NCBI GenBank assembly: GCA_023512835.1
Contig: CM042085.1
Location: 38,332,324 to 38,396,323 of the forward strand
Direction of reading: 5' to 3'
Length of the DNA stretch: 64,000 nucleotides
From: Taxillus chinensis
Taxonomy: Eukaryota > Streptophyta > Magnoliopsida > Santalales > Loranthaceae
Shown here: positions 35,216 to 46,513 of the stretch, in pieces
How the letters are laid out: every line of letters starts with the position of its first letter
Numbering within the stretch: position 1 is the stretch's first letter
Program-made: the position numbers and the translations under genes
Notes under the pieces: model-generated
Databases searched by the model: none
What the model was told of the DNA's origin: nothing
The model's input: only the letters and a program-made list of their open reading frames with translations

Positions 35216-35340
35216 AAAAAAAAAACCTCCCCTCAACACAAATAAAAACAAAATAAAAAAAAAAAAAAAAAAAAATAAAAAAAAAATAAAAAATTTTTTT
35301 TTTTTTTTTTTTTTTCTTTTTTCCACAAAGTCTAAATGAG
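35015..35340. other. LTR-start fragment plus A-rich low-complexity block
   Basis: Starts TGTAAGGACCCGTA, the first 14 bases of a family B LTR, then becomes runs of A with C or T interruptions and a run of T (about 35294-35314). The real LTR starts at 35341. About 700 bases present in B2 (chromodomain, polypurine tract) are absent. Probably a mis-assembled gap. Confidence 0.8.
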
Positions 35341-37297
35341 TGTAGACCCGTACCTTGAGTTAGCCGCGGTTTGCCTTCTGAGTAGAGTTTTTCTAGATTT
35401 TGACCTAGTGAATGGGCTCAAATGAATTCACGTGCAAAAGGAAAGATGCTTAGAATGATGTCCTCTATCTACCACAGAAGTTTTAGGCCAAACGGACATG
35501 TATGTGAGTTGCACGTGAAATGGGTCCAATTCACGTGCAAGTGTGGTTGTCTTCTAAATGATGCAAGGAGGCTAGGGGTGAAGTTTGAGAGCATTTGGAG
35601 TGCATATGGAGTTGCACGTGAATTGGGGAATTCACGTGCAAATTGGCATACAGCCATATTTTTGCATGGTCCCTTTGGTTTTGACATTCTAATGAACTTT
35701 CTCCAAAGGACCATGTTGAAATTCTGAGTATTTTGGCCTATATGGGTGCGGAAAGGTGCTAACTTGTGTGATCAAAACTACGTCGTTTTGATCCTGGGTT
35801 TACTTAATCAAAACTACGTCGTTTTGATGTGGGTAGTGTCTATATAATGAGGGCTTGAGTTTGAGTTTAGGGTTCTTGTGTTCTTCTTTGCTGCAGCTGC
35901 TGCTAAGAGAGAGAGAGAGAGAGAGAGAGGATCTCCGGGCAGTTGCCGTGGTGGTTCGCGTCGTTGGGAGCTGTCTAGCGTGGAGGTTAGGACAAAAGCC
36001 TGAGGTAGGGATTCATGTTCTTCCTAACTCTCCTCTGTTCTAGGATATTCACCTATATATATATATGTAAATCCATATAGGTGTGATCTCCTATATGGAT
36101 ATTGGCCTTCAGTGGCATATTCTGTTGATTCTGATGTTGAATTTGGCTTGAGGATTTTCTGGGTTTGTTTATGCCCACCATGTGTTTGATGAAATGTCTG
36201 AGAGGCCTGCACATTATGTATTTGATAAAATGTCTGTGAGGCCTACATGCCATATATTCAATATAATACCTGTGAGACCTTGCATATGGGTGTTTGATGA
36301 TATACCTGTGTGACGGTGTGTCTTGTGTTTGATTTGTATTTGATTTTAAGCCTGTGAGGCTGATGTGTGTGGCTTGTATCGACCATGTTGGTCCTTTCGA
36401 GATAAAATGTAAATCTTTGTCTTGAGTTTACATGTTGAGATGTAATGCTATATCTTGTTCTGTTGATCTGTTTGAGAGCGAGCTGAGATATGGGCCAGGC
36501 ACAATAGCTGGACCCCTTTGAGATTTGGCCAGGACGTGGTCCTGAGTCTCGGTGTAGCACTCACGACGGTGGGCTAAGTCTACACCCATTCCTGAGGGTA
36601 GGTATGGCGCCCGAGGAGGTGGTTGACCATATCGACTCGGGTGGAAAATGTTGCATTGGTGTCCATGCAACATTCGCCTGGATGTGGTATGTCATGTCGC
36701 CGTGGTGGCGGGGTGTCCTCTGCCCTCCGGTGCGGGCTCAGGTAAAGAGTGTTTCTTGGGTGATGTTTCTTTGCTTTAGCCTTAAGCACGACACGAGCAC
36801 AAGCATACACATATCATGCATGTTGTAGAGCGGGACGGGTCTGGGGGAGACCGGATCCCTACTGAAGTCGTGGTTTGCTCACCCCTCCTATAAAACTGTT
36901 CTTTTGCAGGGTTTAGCAGGCGGTAGGTGAAGGCTGAGGAGCTAGGCCCCTGAGGCTGGGAGTTTTATATTATTTCCTTTGTTGTGCTCTGGTTTTATGT
37001 GTTTGGATTTTGGTTTGGTTTTATTTATGGCTTCATAGGGGTTTTTCCCCTCGGGTTGTAATAAACATTTAGTCTTTGAAATGAAATAAAATGAGATGTT
37101 GTTATTCAATTTGTGTTTGTGTGCATGGTTTGGGAGCAGGAGCATGCCCCTTGGCATGTTAGCCTGATTGTGCAGGTTTGGGACAGCACCCGTGCTAGAA
37201 GTCCTTTTAAGGTGCTTGCACCAACCCCTTGTCCCTTCGGGTGCGGGCATGGGCAGTCACTACTCATTTCCAAGTGGAAGGAAATTGGGGCGTGACA
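35341..37297 (+). repeat. B1 3' LTR (family B)
   Basis: 1,957 bp, starting TGTAGACCCG (a damaged TGTAAGGACCCG) and ending GGGGCGTGACA, followed by target duplication ACTAG (37298-37302). Shares all U3 motifs with the 5' LTR. The two LTRs are very similar by eye apart from CTG/CAG-site differences, indicating a recent insertion. Confidence 0.92.
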
Positions 37298-37302
37298 ACT
37301 AG
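37298..37302. repeat. Target-site duplication ACTAG, right
   Basis: Pairs with 28502-28506; A1 LTR sequence resumes here. Confidence 0.92.
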
Positions 37303-37592
37303 TCTCGGGTCACACCTGAAAAAAAAAGTAAACAAGTAGGGGTGAGCGACAAGCTCAGTAGGTGACCCAAAACTCCACATCATGCAGACATACAAGTCTA
37401 TACTATATGCTCAGTGTACTCGTGTACCGTATAGTGTGCACAATCATCAGGACACGGCCTGCAAACAAACATCAGGACTCAGCCTGCCCACACAGGACAG
37501 CTTGTCCACGATCCTCCATGTGCTCCTAGCTCTGGGCACTCAGCCCTAGCTCCATGAGCTCAACGGCTCAACACAATCCTCAACAGGATCTC
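37303..37592 (-). repeat. A1 5' LTR, second segment
   Basis: Continues the family A LTR from the point reached at 28506, to AGGATCTC, where another family A LTR starts (TGTCACGCCCGC, 37593). The matching position in LTR 2703-5047 is about 3309. Confidence 0.85.
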
Positions 37593-38640
37593 TGTCACGC
37601 CCGCAAATTCTAGGAAACCCGAAACTAGGAACATGACTTCCCCTTGCCCGCACCCGAAGGGTCAAGGAGTTGGTGACTAGCACCAGTAGAGACTACACCG
37701 CGGGTGCTGTCTCAATCATGCAACCCTATACAGTCATACATCAAGGGTAATCCTGTACTTTCCCATATATCATTACGCATACAATAAGTCAAACAGTCAT
37801 ACAGACATCACAACACAAACAGTATGCACATAAAACTGTCCACAGACCCATGTCTGGGATTTCACACAAAGCAATAAAGAATATAATACTGTATCATACA
37901 TCAGAGTAGTGGGCGTCCTCCTGGAACAAAGTCCTCTACTAGTCTCGGGTCACACTTGAAAAAGGTAAACAACAAGTAGGGGTGGGCGACAAGCTCAGTA
38001 GGTGACCCCAATACTCCACATCATGCAAACATACAAGTCTATACTACATGCTCTGTGTACTCGTCCACTGTGTAGTGTGCACAATCATTAGGACTTAGTC
38101 TGCAAACAAACGTCAGGACCCAGCCTGCCCACACAAGATGGCTTGTCCACGATCCTCAACAGGATCCCAGCTCAGGGCACTCAGTCATACCACAGTGCTA
38201 TATGCCCAGGACACAATGCCACACAGGCCTGCCATTGGCGCAAATGCCTGCCACGGTCATAGCGTAATATGCCCGGCCACAGTGCCACATAGGCCTGCCA
38301 TCAGCGCATACGCCTGCCCCGTCAACCACATAGCATCATCTGTGCTCCACGGTGAGAACCCAGCAAGTCATAGAGCCCAAGCCCCAATTCCTCAAACCAA
38401 CATATTAACACCAATATAGCATTAAGGTTCACCATACTCCCTTTATAACTGAAGCCAATCTTCATAAACCGATTATCATTCCTTAACCAAGGAAGGAGAT
38501 ACCCATATGAGTTGTTTTCTTGAAATAAAAAGTCCCGGCATTGGGTTCCCATATAATAACTAAGATAATCTGATTTTTTTGGGATTTTTCTGAGATGTCT
38601 AACCCCACTTTCCAAAAATTCACCTCTACGAAAAACTGGA
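37593..38640 (-). repeat. Element A2, truncated 3' LTR
   Basis: Starts TGTCACGCCCGC and follows the family A LTR for about 1.05 kb, then switches at CTGGA (38636-38640) straight into the start of gag. The other LTRs read AAAAACTGGATTTTT here, while gag reads CCCTGGACTCGAAC, so the join uses five shared bases. Confidence 0.85.
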
Positions 38641-39064
38641 CTCGAACAACTCTCCTCGGTGGTGCCATCACGTTGGCCACAACAAACAACAAACGATCAA
38701 CTCTCCTCTACAGGGCACACCACACGACCTGTAGGTCCACAACCATGCATATAGCATCGTGTCACCCCTCAGGGCACACAAAATCAAGTCCTGGCTCTCA
38801 CGGCTACGTGCCATTTAGGCACCAAATGCAATCACATCACACACAATGAAAATCTAGTGCCCTATATGCACACAATCATACAACTAGAGATGCATTCATG
38901 CCTACATATGCTCCTAGGATGATCTAACTAACACCAATATAACCGAGAATACATGCAAGGACTGCATTGATAAGGCGCCCTCCCTACAGTTTTCCAAGTT
39001 ACATAGGATCAATTAACCACCCCTCACTAACCTAGGTCTGCTAGACCATACTTTGATACCAACT
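38641..39064 (-). pseudogene. A2 gag start, leader and primer site
   Basis: Gag start codon at 38668 (MAPPRRVVRV on the minus strand), with about ten codons left before the deletion join at 38640. The rest is leader, ending in a tRNA-Met-like primer site (CTTTGATACCA, 39051-39061; two bases differ from the A1 site) next to the LTR. All of pol and most of gag are gone. Nearly identical to 59975-60496, apart from a short deletion near 38700. Confidence 0.8.
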
Positions 39065-40204
39065 TGTCACACCCCCAAATTCCAGGGAACTCAGAACTAG
39101 GAACATGACTTCCCCTTGCCCGCACCCAAAGGGTCAAGGGGTTGGTGACTAGCACCAATAGAGACTACACCGCGGGTGCTATCTCAATCATGTAACCCTG
39201 TACAGTCATACATCAAGGGTAATCCTGTACTTTCCCATATATCATCATGCATACAATAAGTCAAACAGTCATACAAACATCACCTCACAAACAGTATGAG
39301 AATACAACTGTCCACGGACCCATGTCCGGGATATCACACAAAGTAATACAGAATATAATATTGTATCATACATCAGAGTAGTGGGCGTCCTCCTGGAAGA
39401 AAGTCCTCCACTAGTCTCGAGTCACACCTGAAAAAGGTAAACAACAAGTAGGGGTGAGCGACAAGCTAAGTAGGTGACCTCAATACTCCACATCATGCAA
39501 ACATACAAGTCTATACTACATGCTCTGTGTACTCGTGCACTGTGTAGTGTGCACAATCATTAGGACTCAGCCTGCAAACAAACATCAGGACCCAGCCTAC
39601 CCACACAGGATGGCTTGTCCACGATCCTCAACAGGATCCCAGCTCAAGGCATTTAGTCCTACCACAGCACTATATGCCCGGACACAATGCCACACAGGCC
39701 TGCCATTGGCGCAAATGCCTGCCACGGTTATAGCGTAATATGCCCGGCCACAGTGCCACATAGGCCTGCCATCAGCGCATATGTCTGCCCCGTCAACCAC
39801 ATAGCATCATCTGTGCTCCACGGTGAGAACCCAGCAAGTCATAGAGCCCAAGCCCCAATTCCTCAAACCAACATATTAACACCAATATGGCATTAAGGTT
39901 CACCATACTCCCTTTATAACTGAAGCCAGTCTTTATAAACCGATTATCATTCCTTGACCAAGGAAGGAGATACCCATATGAGTTGTTTTCTTGAAATAAA
40001 AAGTCCCGGCATTGGGTTCCCATATAATAACTAAGATAATCTGATTTTTTTGGGATTTTTCTGAGATGTCTAACCCCACTTTCCAAAAATTCACCTCTAC
40101 GAAAAACTGGATTTTTCTGAGATTTTACACTAAATCCCAATTTTTACATTTTAAAGGAGTGAGAATTTAATTTTCTAGTATTTTTCTTTGAATCCAAATG
40201 AGGG
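39065..40204 (-). repeat. A2 5' LTR, segment before the CACTA insertion
   Basis: Starts TGTCACACCCCC and matches LTR 60497-62478 closely. Interrupted after AATCCAAATGAGGG by the CACTA element. It resumes at 45299. Confidence 0.88.
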
Positions 40205-40389
40205 CACTACAAGAAAAACAGGTTTTGACGACACTTGTTTTTATACTTTCAACGACACTTCCAAAAAGTGTCATTAAAAATATATTACAATGACACTTTA
40301 AAAAAAGTGTGATTAAATAGTAAAATATTAACGACGCTTCCAAACAAATGTCGTGTTTATCGATAACGACACGTTAAATAATTTACGCG

Positions 40390-40980
40390 TATCATAATTT
40401 CGACCGCCCAAAATTTTTGCCGTGCCCCCCGCTTCCACTCCATTTCCCATTTTTTGGGGTGTGCTTGAATAAAATCCCTAAGACTAAACAATAAAATCCC
40501 TAGATGATGAAGACGTCGCCCCCAACTGCCTGCCCTAGACGATGAAGACGCACACACGCTCGGCCACAAGTTTGCTGATTTAGTGGTTCACTTGATCAAG
40601 CGGCGTAGCGGTGGTGGTTCGTTACTTCCGTCGGATCGGCTCTCTATGACAGCGGCTTTGGGACAATCGGCTCCCTGGTGCGTCTTTGTTCTCGGCCCGT
40701 CCTCTCCTCTCCCTCGTGGCATTAGGGCTTGTTGCCTGCTACGGATCCAGCAGTCATGACTCCTCCTCTTGGTGGTTGCGGTACTTAGGTCTTTCAGTTT
40801 GGTGTCTTCCAACCCTGGTGATGGCGGAGCCTCCCCACTCGCCAGATATCAAGACTGTGGCTTATCGCCCTTGTTCTTGATGGTTGAATCCCCATGGGAA
40901 TCAAATCCAGAAGCAAGCTGTCCACAGGCAAGAGACAAAGCCAAGATGAGATACAGTGAAAAAAAGAAAACGTGATCATA
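40390..40980 (+). other. GC-richer, gene-like segment inside the CACTA element
   Basis: Base composition changes sharply from the AT-rich surroundings. The longest plus frame, 40686-40880 (MFSARPLLSLVALGLVAC and on), is 64 codons with a hydrophobic start and matches nothing I recognise. It looks like a captured 5' exon or UTR fragment, but sequence alone does not establish a gene. Cargo capture is common in plant CACTA elements. Confidence 0.35.
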
Positions 40981-43716
40981 AGTGGTTCAACTTTAAGTTA
41001 TTGCTCTGGATTTCTCATATAACCTTTTCTGGAACTTTTATATATGCTTTTGCACTTTTAAATTTTTGAAAAGTTTTGAGTGTAAATTTTTAAACATTAC
41101 ATTTATCACTTTGAATTGTTGCCAGATATAATTTTTAAGCCGTAATCACAATTTAGAGAATTGAAAAGACAAAGTTAATTTGATAAGTTTTTTAGATCTT
41201 TAATTTTAATATAGAATTCGTTCATATTGATATTACAACATTTAAAACTTTCAAAAACTTTAAAAAATGACAAAAAAAAGAGCTTTGAGGTGTAGAAAAG
41301 GTTACATGATATGATCTGGAGATCCAAAATATAAATTAATACATTTTTAAATTTATATACTGTGAAAGTGCAGAAAAGCAACTCATGCACTCGCTTGACA
41401 TCCACACATACCATGAAAGTTGCCATTTGTTTCAAGGAATGGGAAAAAAATGCAGTTTGGTTTTATGTATTCATGTCGTTTCAAATCAAAAATTCACTTA
41501 ATATTGGATTCCCCATAACAAATGCCAATTCTATATATGAGAGGAGAAGCATCACACATTTTGTTTATGGTTTCGGTATGCAACTACCCGCGATACTAAT
41601 TGGATGCGTTTGTGTTAAGTTTATTTATTTATTTGTTTGTTTGTTTGTTTATAGTTTCGGTAAGCAAATTAAATATGCTTCTCATAAAGCTTGAGATGAT
41701 ACCAAAAAACGTGTGAAAGGAAGATTTGTAAAGGCCGGTGAAGTGTATGACTATGAGCCTCTTTTGATGAGAGACTGCTACGCAGTCCTGATATCCATTG
41801 TGGTGCAAGTTGTGACGTAGGGCCTGAGAAAATTGGGTCCCCATCAGCACCTTCACATAATATATCTTGTATTTTTATGCTTAGGATTAACAGCAATGAC
41901 ATGCAGAATTAAAGAATTTTAACTGAAAAAGAAATTGATAATAGATGGTTTAATTTAAGTCTGAAACTTCAAGATTATTGGAGCAGATGATTTTAGAGGA
42001 ATCCTGATTTTTGTTCAATACTTCTACTAAAGTCACGCATGTCATTGAGGGATGTACTGGAATTTGATGCATTGCTATTTCTAATTACTGTTGTGGTTAT
42101 CTGAGGATAATAACATATTATGTCCTTGCCTTAAATTAATCATACATACGATGTATAAAAGTAAAATACTTTTTATAGTTAAGATGGAGGTGCAGGCGAC
42201 GTGGCATACATTCATTGGATTCAATAAAGCACATTAAAACTTATTGTCCAATGAATCTGTGCCCCATCAGCGCCACTCCCTCCTTGTACGTAGAAAAGTC
42301 CATGGGAAAAATCAGAAAGTTGAAAAGCAAATTAGTTTTGAATTTTTGCATGCAAAAGGAAGAAAACTTTGTCTGATATTGATATTTCAACCTTAATTAT
42401 TTGTAATTAGTAGTCATTTTGTTGATCGGTTTTACATAATAGATTCCTTGTTCCACAATGACATTATTATTATTTGGATGTTCATGTTTTTGGATGTTCT
42501 TCTCCTCATTGGGCAGTCTTTTTACCTAAGTTTTCTATAATAACATTAAATTTTGCATATGATACGAATTCAGAGGTGGACACATATTTTGGATTTTTTT
42601 CATATCCTTGTAGAGAGCTGCGGCATTAGATAGATCTCAAGGTATATTGATGGTTTTTTATCTCACTAAAGTTTTGTTATGGGTCATGCATACATAATTT
42701 ACACATAATGCCTAATTAAATGGTGTTTTCATATTTTAACAGGCATAAACATTTGAATTCCAAGAGTTTACACTTGAGATTTGTGGGTCTCTATACTTGA
42801 GATTGCTGGTGTAGATGAATTAAATGATATTTTTACATAATTGACATTCCCTTCTATTCTATCTATTTCTTGTGAATTGGATCACCTTGAATGAATTTAT
42901 AAGGATCTTGGTGATTTTTTTTTAAAAACTGAAAGAATTTTTCTTACAACAAAAAACCACAGGAGGCGTTTGGGCATTCCTTATAGGGATAAGTGGTTGC
43001 CTGGTTTTTTGAAGGGAAGAAACATGTTGACCCTGAGATATATTGCAAGCATGTCTTTGGTGCACATGTTGTTGCCTATATGAAGGTGCTCAAAATCATT
43101 TTGTCATATCCAGGTTATACATGTTTTTAGAAAAACTCCTGCAAAGTAAAGTTGACAAATGCTCAACCCCCACGCATGAGAGGAGGAACCCATGAATACT
43201 TGATATTGAAGAATCCATTCGATAAGTGACCACCACTCATGAAAAAGAAATACATTGATATTTTCTTGACAACATTGGAATAGATAGGTTGATGATCTCA
43301 TTCCAAAAACTTAATGGAAATTTGAATAGGGTATGCTGTAAACTGTTAAGGCATCATACATACTGATGTTACATGCTAGTTATAGTGAATTCTACTGCAT
43401 TTTACCTTCATAGAAAATGCTAATTTTAATTCTGTATGTTCATGGATGATGCGGTCCCATCTTCTTCAATTGCTATGCAGCCAGCCCTATCTTTGCAAGC
43501 GGTTAGCATTTTTGTTAGTCTCCATGAGCCCCAGCTTCATTGGGTAGAGCTAGTAATTCCCTTTTAGAACATTTTATTTCTTTAATTCATTTGATTATAA
43601 CAAATGACTTGTTTTAATAAAAACCATAACCATCTTCTTTGTTTTCTCAGGGTCTGTCTGGGGGCCTAATCTTCTATAGACTGCACCTCTCTACCTCCGT
43701 TACATATTTTTGCACA

Positions 43717-43755
<39 letters not shown>

Positions 43756-44460
43756 AAAAAGGATCCACAGATGCTGGACAATGTATGACTAGATTAGCCT
43801 ACTCTTGTTATTAAAATTTTGTTATTTACCTGCAGATTCATTTCAAGTGATTATCAGACATTTCCTTTTTATGGCAATGGCCAATGGGAGAAGAAGCCTC
43901 TCATAACAGCCAAGTGTCCTATGAGGACTGCCCTATAGCTCTACCAATTACAGCTGAATAAAATGGTGAATTGGTTTCTTCCCTCTCTGCACAGCAATAA
44001 TTAAATTTCGATCATTTAAAATGGGTGCAGATCAAATTCACAACCAAGAAAGAATCACAAAATGCAAAGACAGTGAAGTTCATAATAAAAATTTTCTTTA
44101 ATAGGAACTGTTGTGTTGAAGCCACATGCAAGCTCATGTTAGGCCAATATATGTATGGATGGATTGCAATGAATATATTATTTTTTTTACTATCTTGGAA
44201 TTATAGGATTTATGATGCTGCACTTGTACTCATTTGTTGGACGTGATTTTTTGATAAGCTTATCTATTTATTTTAATCTTATATCATTTTCAGTTCAGTG
44301 AAATCATGACTACAACAAAAATTATATAATTCAATTTTTTTTGCTAGTGGGTTTATAAATTGCATTTTGGTTGCTGATCTTTGCTTATCAGTTATATTTC
44401 TCTCGCATATATATTTTTGGTCAGATGCGGGTAGGGCTTTCAACAATCCTCCTGCATTTT
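40981..44460. other. CACTA interior, AT-rich, no supported gene
   Basis: About 3.5 kb with only short open frames and no domain motifs. It contains TTTA/TTTG microsatellites near 41625-41650 and a TA microsatellite at about 43721-43752. Scattered intron-like pieces (T-rich runs ending in CAG, for example near 43835) suggest, but do not prove, fragments of a host gene. Confidence 0.5.
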
Positions 44461-44517
44461 GGTTTATAAATGCAGACAACTGAGGGGAGGATTTAGCTGT
44501 TCAAGCAACTGCAGTCA

Positions 44518-44811
44518 TTGCTGTCACGTACTGGGAACTACTGTTGTACCTGTACGTACCCAGAGCATTACCTACCTGCAATCAGTGCACATTCAAGTAC
44601 ATTAATAAATAGAAAGGGATTACACAACAAAAGTAGCAAGTCTAGCACATGTGAAGATGGATTAAGCTTAAATGGTGCATTTCCTAATTCTGCTGGTGGA
44701 GGTGGAGCAGATTTATATGATCCTAATCAGTCTCAAAGAATGCAAGAACGGGCTTCTTTTGAAGAGAACATGACTGGCATTAAGGAAAGTCTGCGATTTG
44801 TGTTGAGCTAA
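44518..44811 (+). CDS. Unrecognised 97-codon frame near the CACTA 3' end (possible captured exon)
   Basis: Open frame ending in a TAA at 44809-44811, about 280 bases before the 3' subterminal repeats. The product is hydrophilic, with a Ser-rich middle, a short Gly run (SAGGGGADLYD) and a charged C-terminus (RMQERASFEENMTGIKESL). I recognise no family. Base composition is more balanced than its surroundings, which is why I list it. It may be the last exon of a captured gene or of a decayed transposon protein, and could be chance. Confidence 0.25.
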   Translation: MLSRTGNYCCTCTYPEHYLPAISAHSSTLINRKGLHNKSSKSSTCEDGLSLNGAFPNSAGGGGADLYDPNQSQRMQERASFEENMTGIKESLRFVLS

Positions 44812-45096
44812 TAATTGATAGACATATATTATTAATGTAAATATTGTAGTTAACTGTGATCTATATATGTTTAAATTTAAATTTGATAGATATATATTAT
44901 TGTAATTAATAGACATATTATTATTAGCAGTGACATTATTAATGTAACCAATTTGTGGATAGGGAGTGATTTATATATTTAAATTTGTTTTGATGGGGTT
45001 AAATTTAAATATGTTCAATTTTGAGTAATTACTTGTATAGTATTAGTCTTTTTTTATGATTATATATATATTAATTTTTTTTTATTTAACTAAAAT

Positions 45097-45295
45097 GACG
45101 ACACTTTAAAAGTGTCATTAAAGATATTTTAACGACACTTTTAAAGTGTCGTTAAAGACACTTTTAACGACACTTTTGAAAGTGTCGTCATTGTTTGAAA
45201 ATTTTTAACGACGGGTCGATAGACGACACAAAGTGTCGTCGTTTACCTAAGATGACACTTTAAAAGTGTCGTCTTATCCTGTTTTTGTTGTAGTG
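45097..45295. repeat. CACTA 3' subterminal repeats and terminal inverted repeat
   Basis: Six or more copies of ACGACACTTT or its complement AAAGTGTCGT, several arranged as short perfect palindromes (for example ACGACACTTTTAAAGTGTCG near 45132), then the terminal repeat at 45278-45295. Confidence 0.85.
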
Positions 45296-45298
45296 GGG

Positions 45299-45767
45299 GT
45301 ATTTCGTTATTTACATTATAACTTAAGTATAATACTTGGTATAGGCTACAATGTAAATAGTCCAGTCCAGTGTAGTCCAGTGTTCAGTTACACTGTTAGA
45401 GTTTTGAGTCATAGCGCGGAACTGCAGCGCGCCTCGAAGACTCGTAGCTACGGAGCGCGAAACTGCAACGCACCTCGAAGACTCGAAGTGGGTCTTCGAT
45501 CTTCGACCTTCGGACTACGAACTTCGACGTTCAGACTACGAACTACGAATCTATGAATCTATGAATCTACGAACTACGAACTACGACCCAACGACCCTAG
45601 ATCTTCGAGCCTTCGACACAGAACTTCGAATCTTCGTTATTTCGACCCAGTAATTCGCCCAGGGTACTGTTTATCATCGTTTTTTCCTGTTCTTCATCTG
45701 GAATCAACCCAGCAACCCCTAGACGCTCACAAACACACATTTTACGCGAAAGACTACGATATCTGCC
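45299..45767 (-). repeat. A2 5' LTR, segment after CACTA, ending in a rearranged junction
   Basis: Continues the LTR from 40204 through the TTCGAC/ACGACTACG block to GACTACGATATCTGCC. It then breaks at about 45763-45775, where TACGATAT is repeated (45755-45762 and 45768-45775) before plus-strand pol sequence begins. Confidence 0.82.
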
Positions 45768-45775
45768 TACGATAT

Positions 45776-46513
45776 GTGACTTTTGGTTGCAACAAGTACA
45801 CTTCTTAGGGCATGTGGTATCTTCGGAGGGTATCACAGTGGATCCTGAGAAGATCGAGGCGATTATGTCATGGAAGAGGCCCACGAATGTGTTTGAGATT
45901 CGTAGTTTCCTTGGTTTGGCAGGCTATTATCGGAGGTTTGTGGAGGATTTTTCCAGGTTGGCAGCTCCTATGACGAACCTGACCAAGAAGGGAGTTCCTT
46001 TTGTTTGGTCTGAGGCTTGTGAGAGTGCTTTCATGGAGCTGAAGGCACGATTGACCTCAGCCCCCATCTTGATTCTTCCACCAGGAGGGTGTGCCTTTTG
46101 AGGTGTATTGTGATGCTTCTAGGGTGGGACTTGGTTATGTGTTGATGCAGACTCGGCAGGTGATTGCTTATGGATCTAGGCAGTTGAGACCACATGAGCA
46201 GAACTATCCCACGCATGATTTGGAGTTGGCTGCAGTGATCTTTGCACTTAAGAGCTGGTACCATTATCTCCTTAGGGAGAAGTTTGTGGTGTATACAGAC
46301 CACAAGAGCTTGCAGTATATCTTCTCTCAGTGAGACCTGAACCTTAGGCAGAGGCGGTGGGTGGAGTACCTGCAGCAGTTTCAGTTTGATATGATGTACA
46401 CCCCTGGGAAGGGTAATGTGGTGGCAGATGCGCTGAGTAGGAAGAGCAGGGCCGTGGTGGCCCATTGTGCCATTAAGGAATGGGAGATGATGGGTCAGTT
46501 GGCAGCGCTGAGG
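45776..46513 (+). pseudogene. Element F pol: RT C-terminus and RNase H
   Basis: Plus-strand Tekay pol starting abruptly in the RT thumb ([21 protein letters not shown], then [21 protein letters not shown], 45787-46101). RNase H is at 46091-46513 ([34 protein letters not shown]). Stops include TGA at 46331-46333. Earlier RT, protease and gag are absent because the left edge is the 45763-45775 junction. Closely related to A1 pol and less decayed. Confidence 0.9.

Larger units (their letters stand above)
40205..45295. mobile_element. CACTA (En/Spm-type) DNA transposon, non-autonomous
   Basis: 5,091 bp. Terminal inverted repeats are CACTACAAGAAAAACAGG at 40205-40222 and CCTGTTTTTGTTGTAGTG at 45278-45295, with one mismatch over 18 bases. 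The 3-bp target duplication GGG flanks it (40202-40204, 45296-45298). The empty site is seen in the related LTR near 61628-61640 (CCAAATGGGGGGTATTT). Subterminal repeats of the ACGACACTT type in both orientations fill 40230-40380 and 45097-45270, as expected of transposase-binding regions. I find no recognisable transposase, so it probably moved with enzymes from another element. The interior is AT-rich except for a GC-richer block at 40390-40980. Confidence 0.93.

Noticed and set aside
43721..43752. TA microsatellite as a possible origin or matrix-attachment site
   Set aside because: Simple dinucleotide repeat inside an AT-rich transposon; nothing else supports a function.
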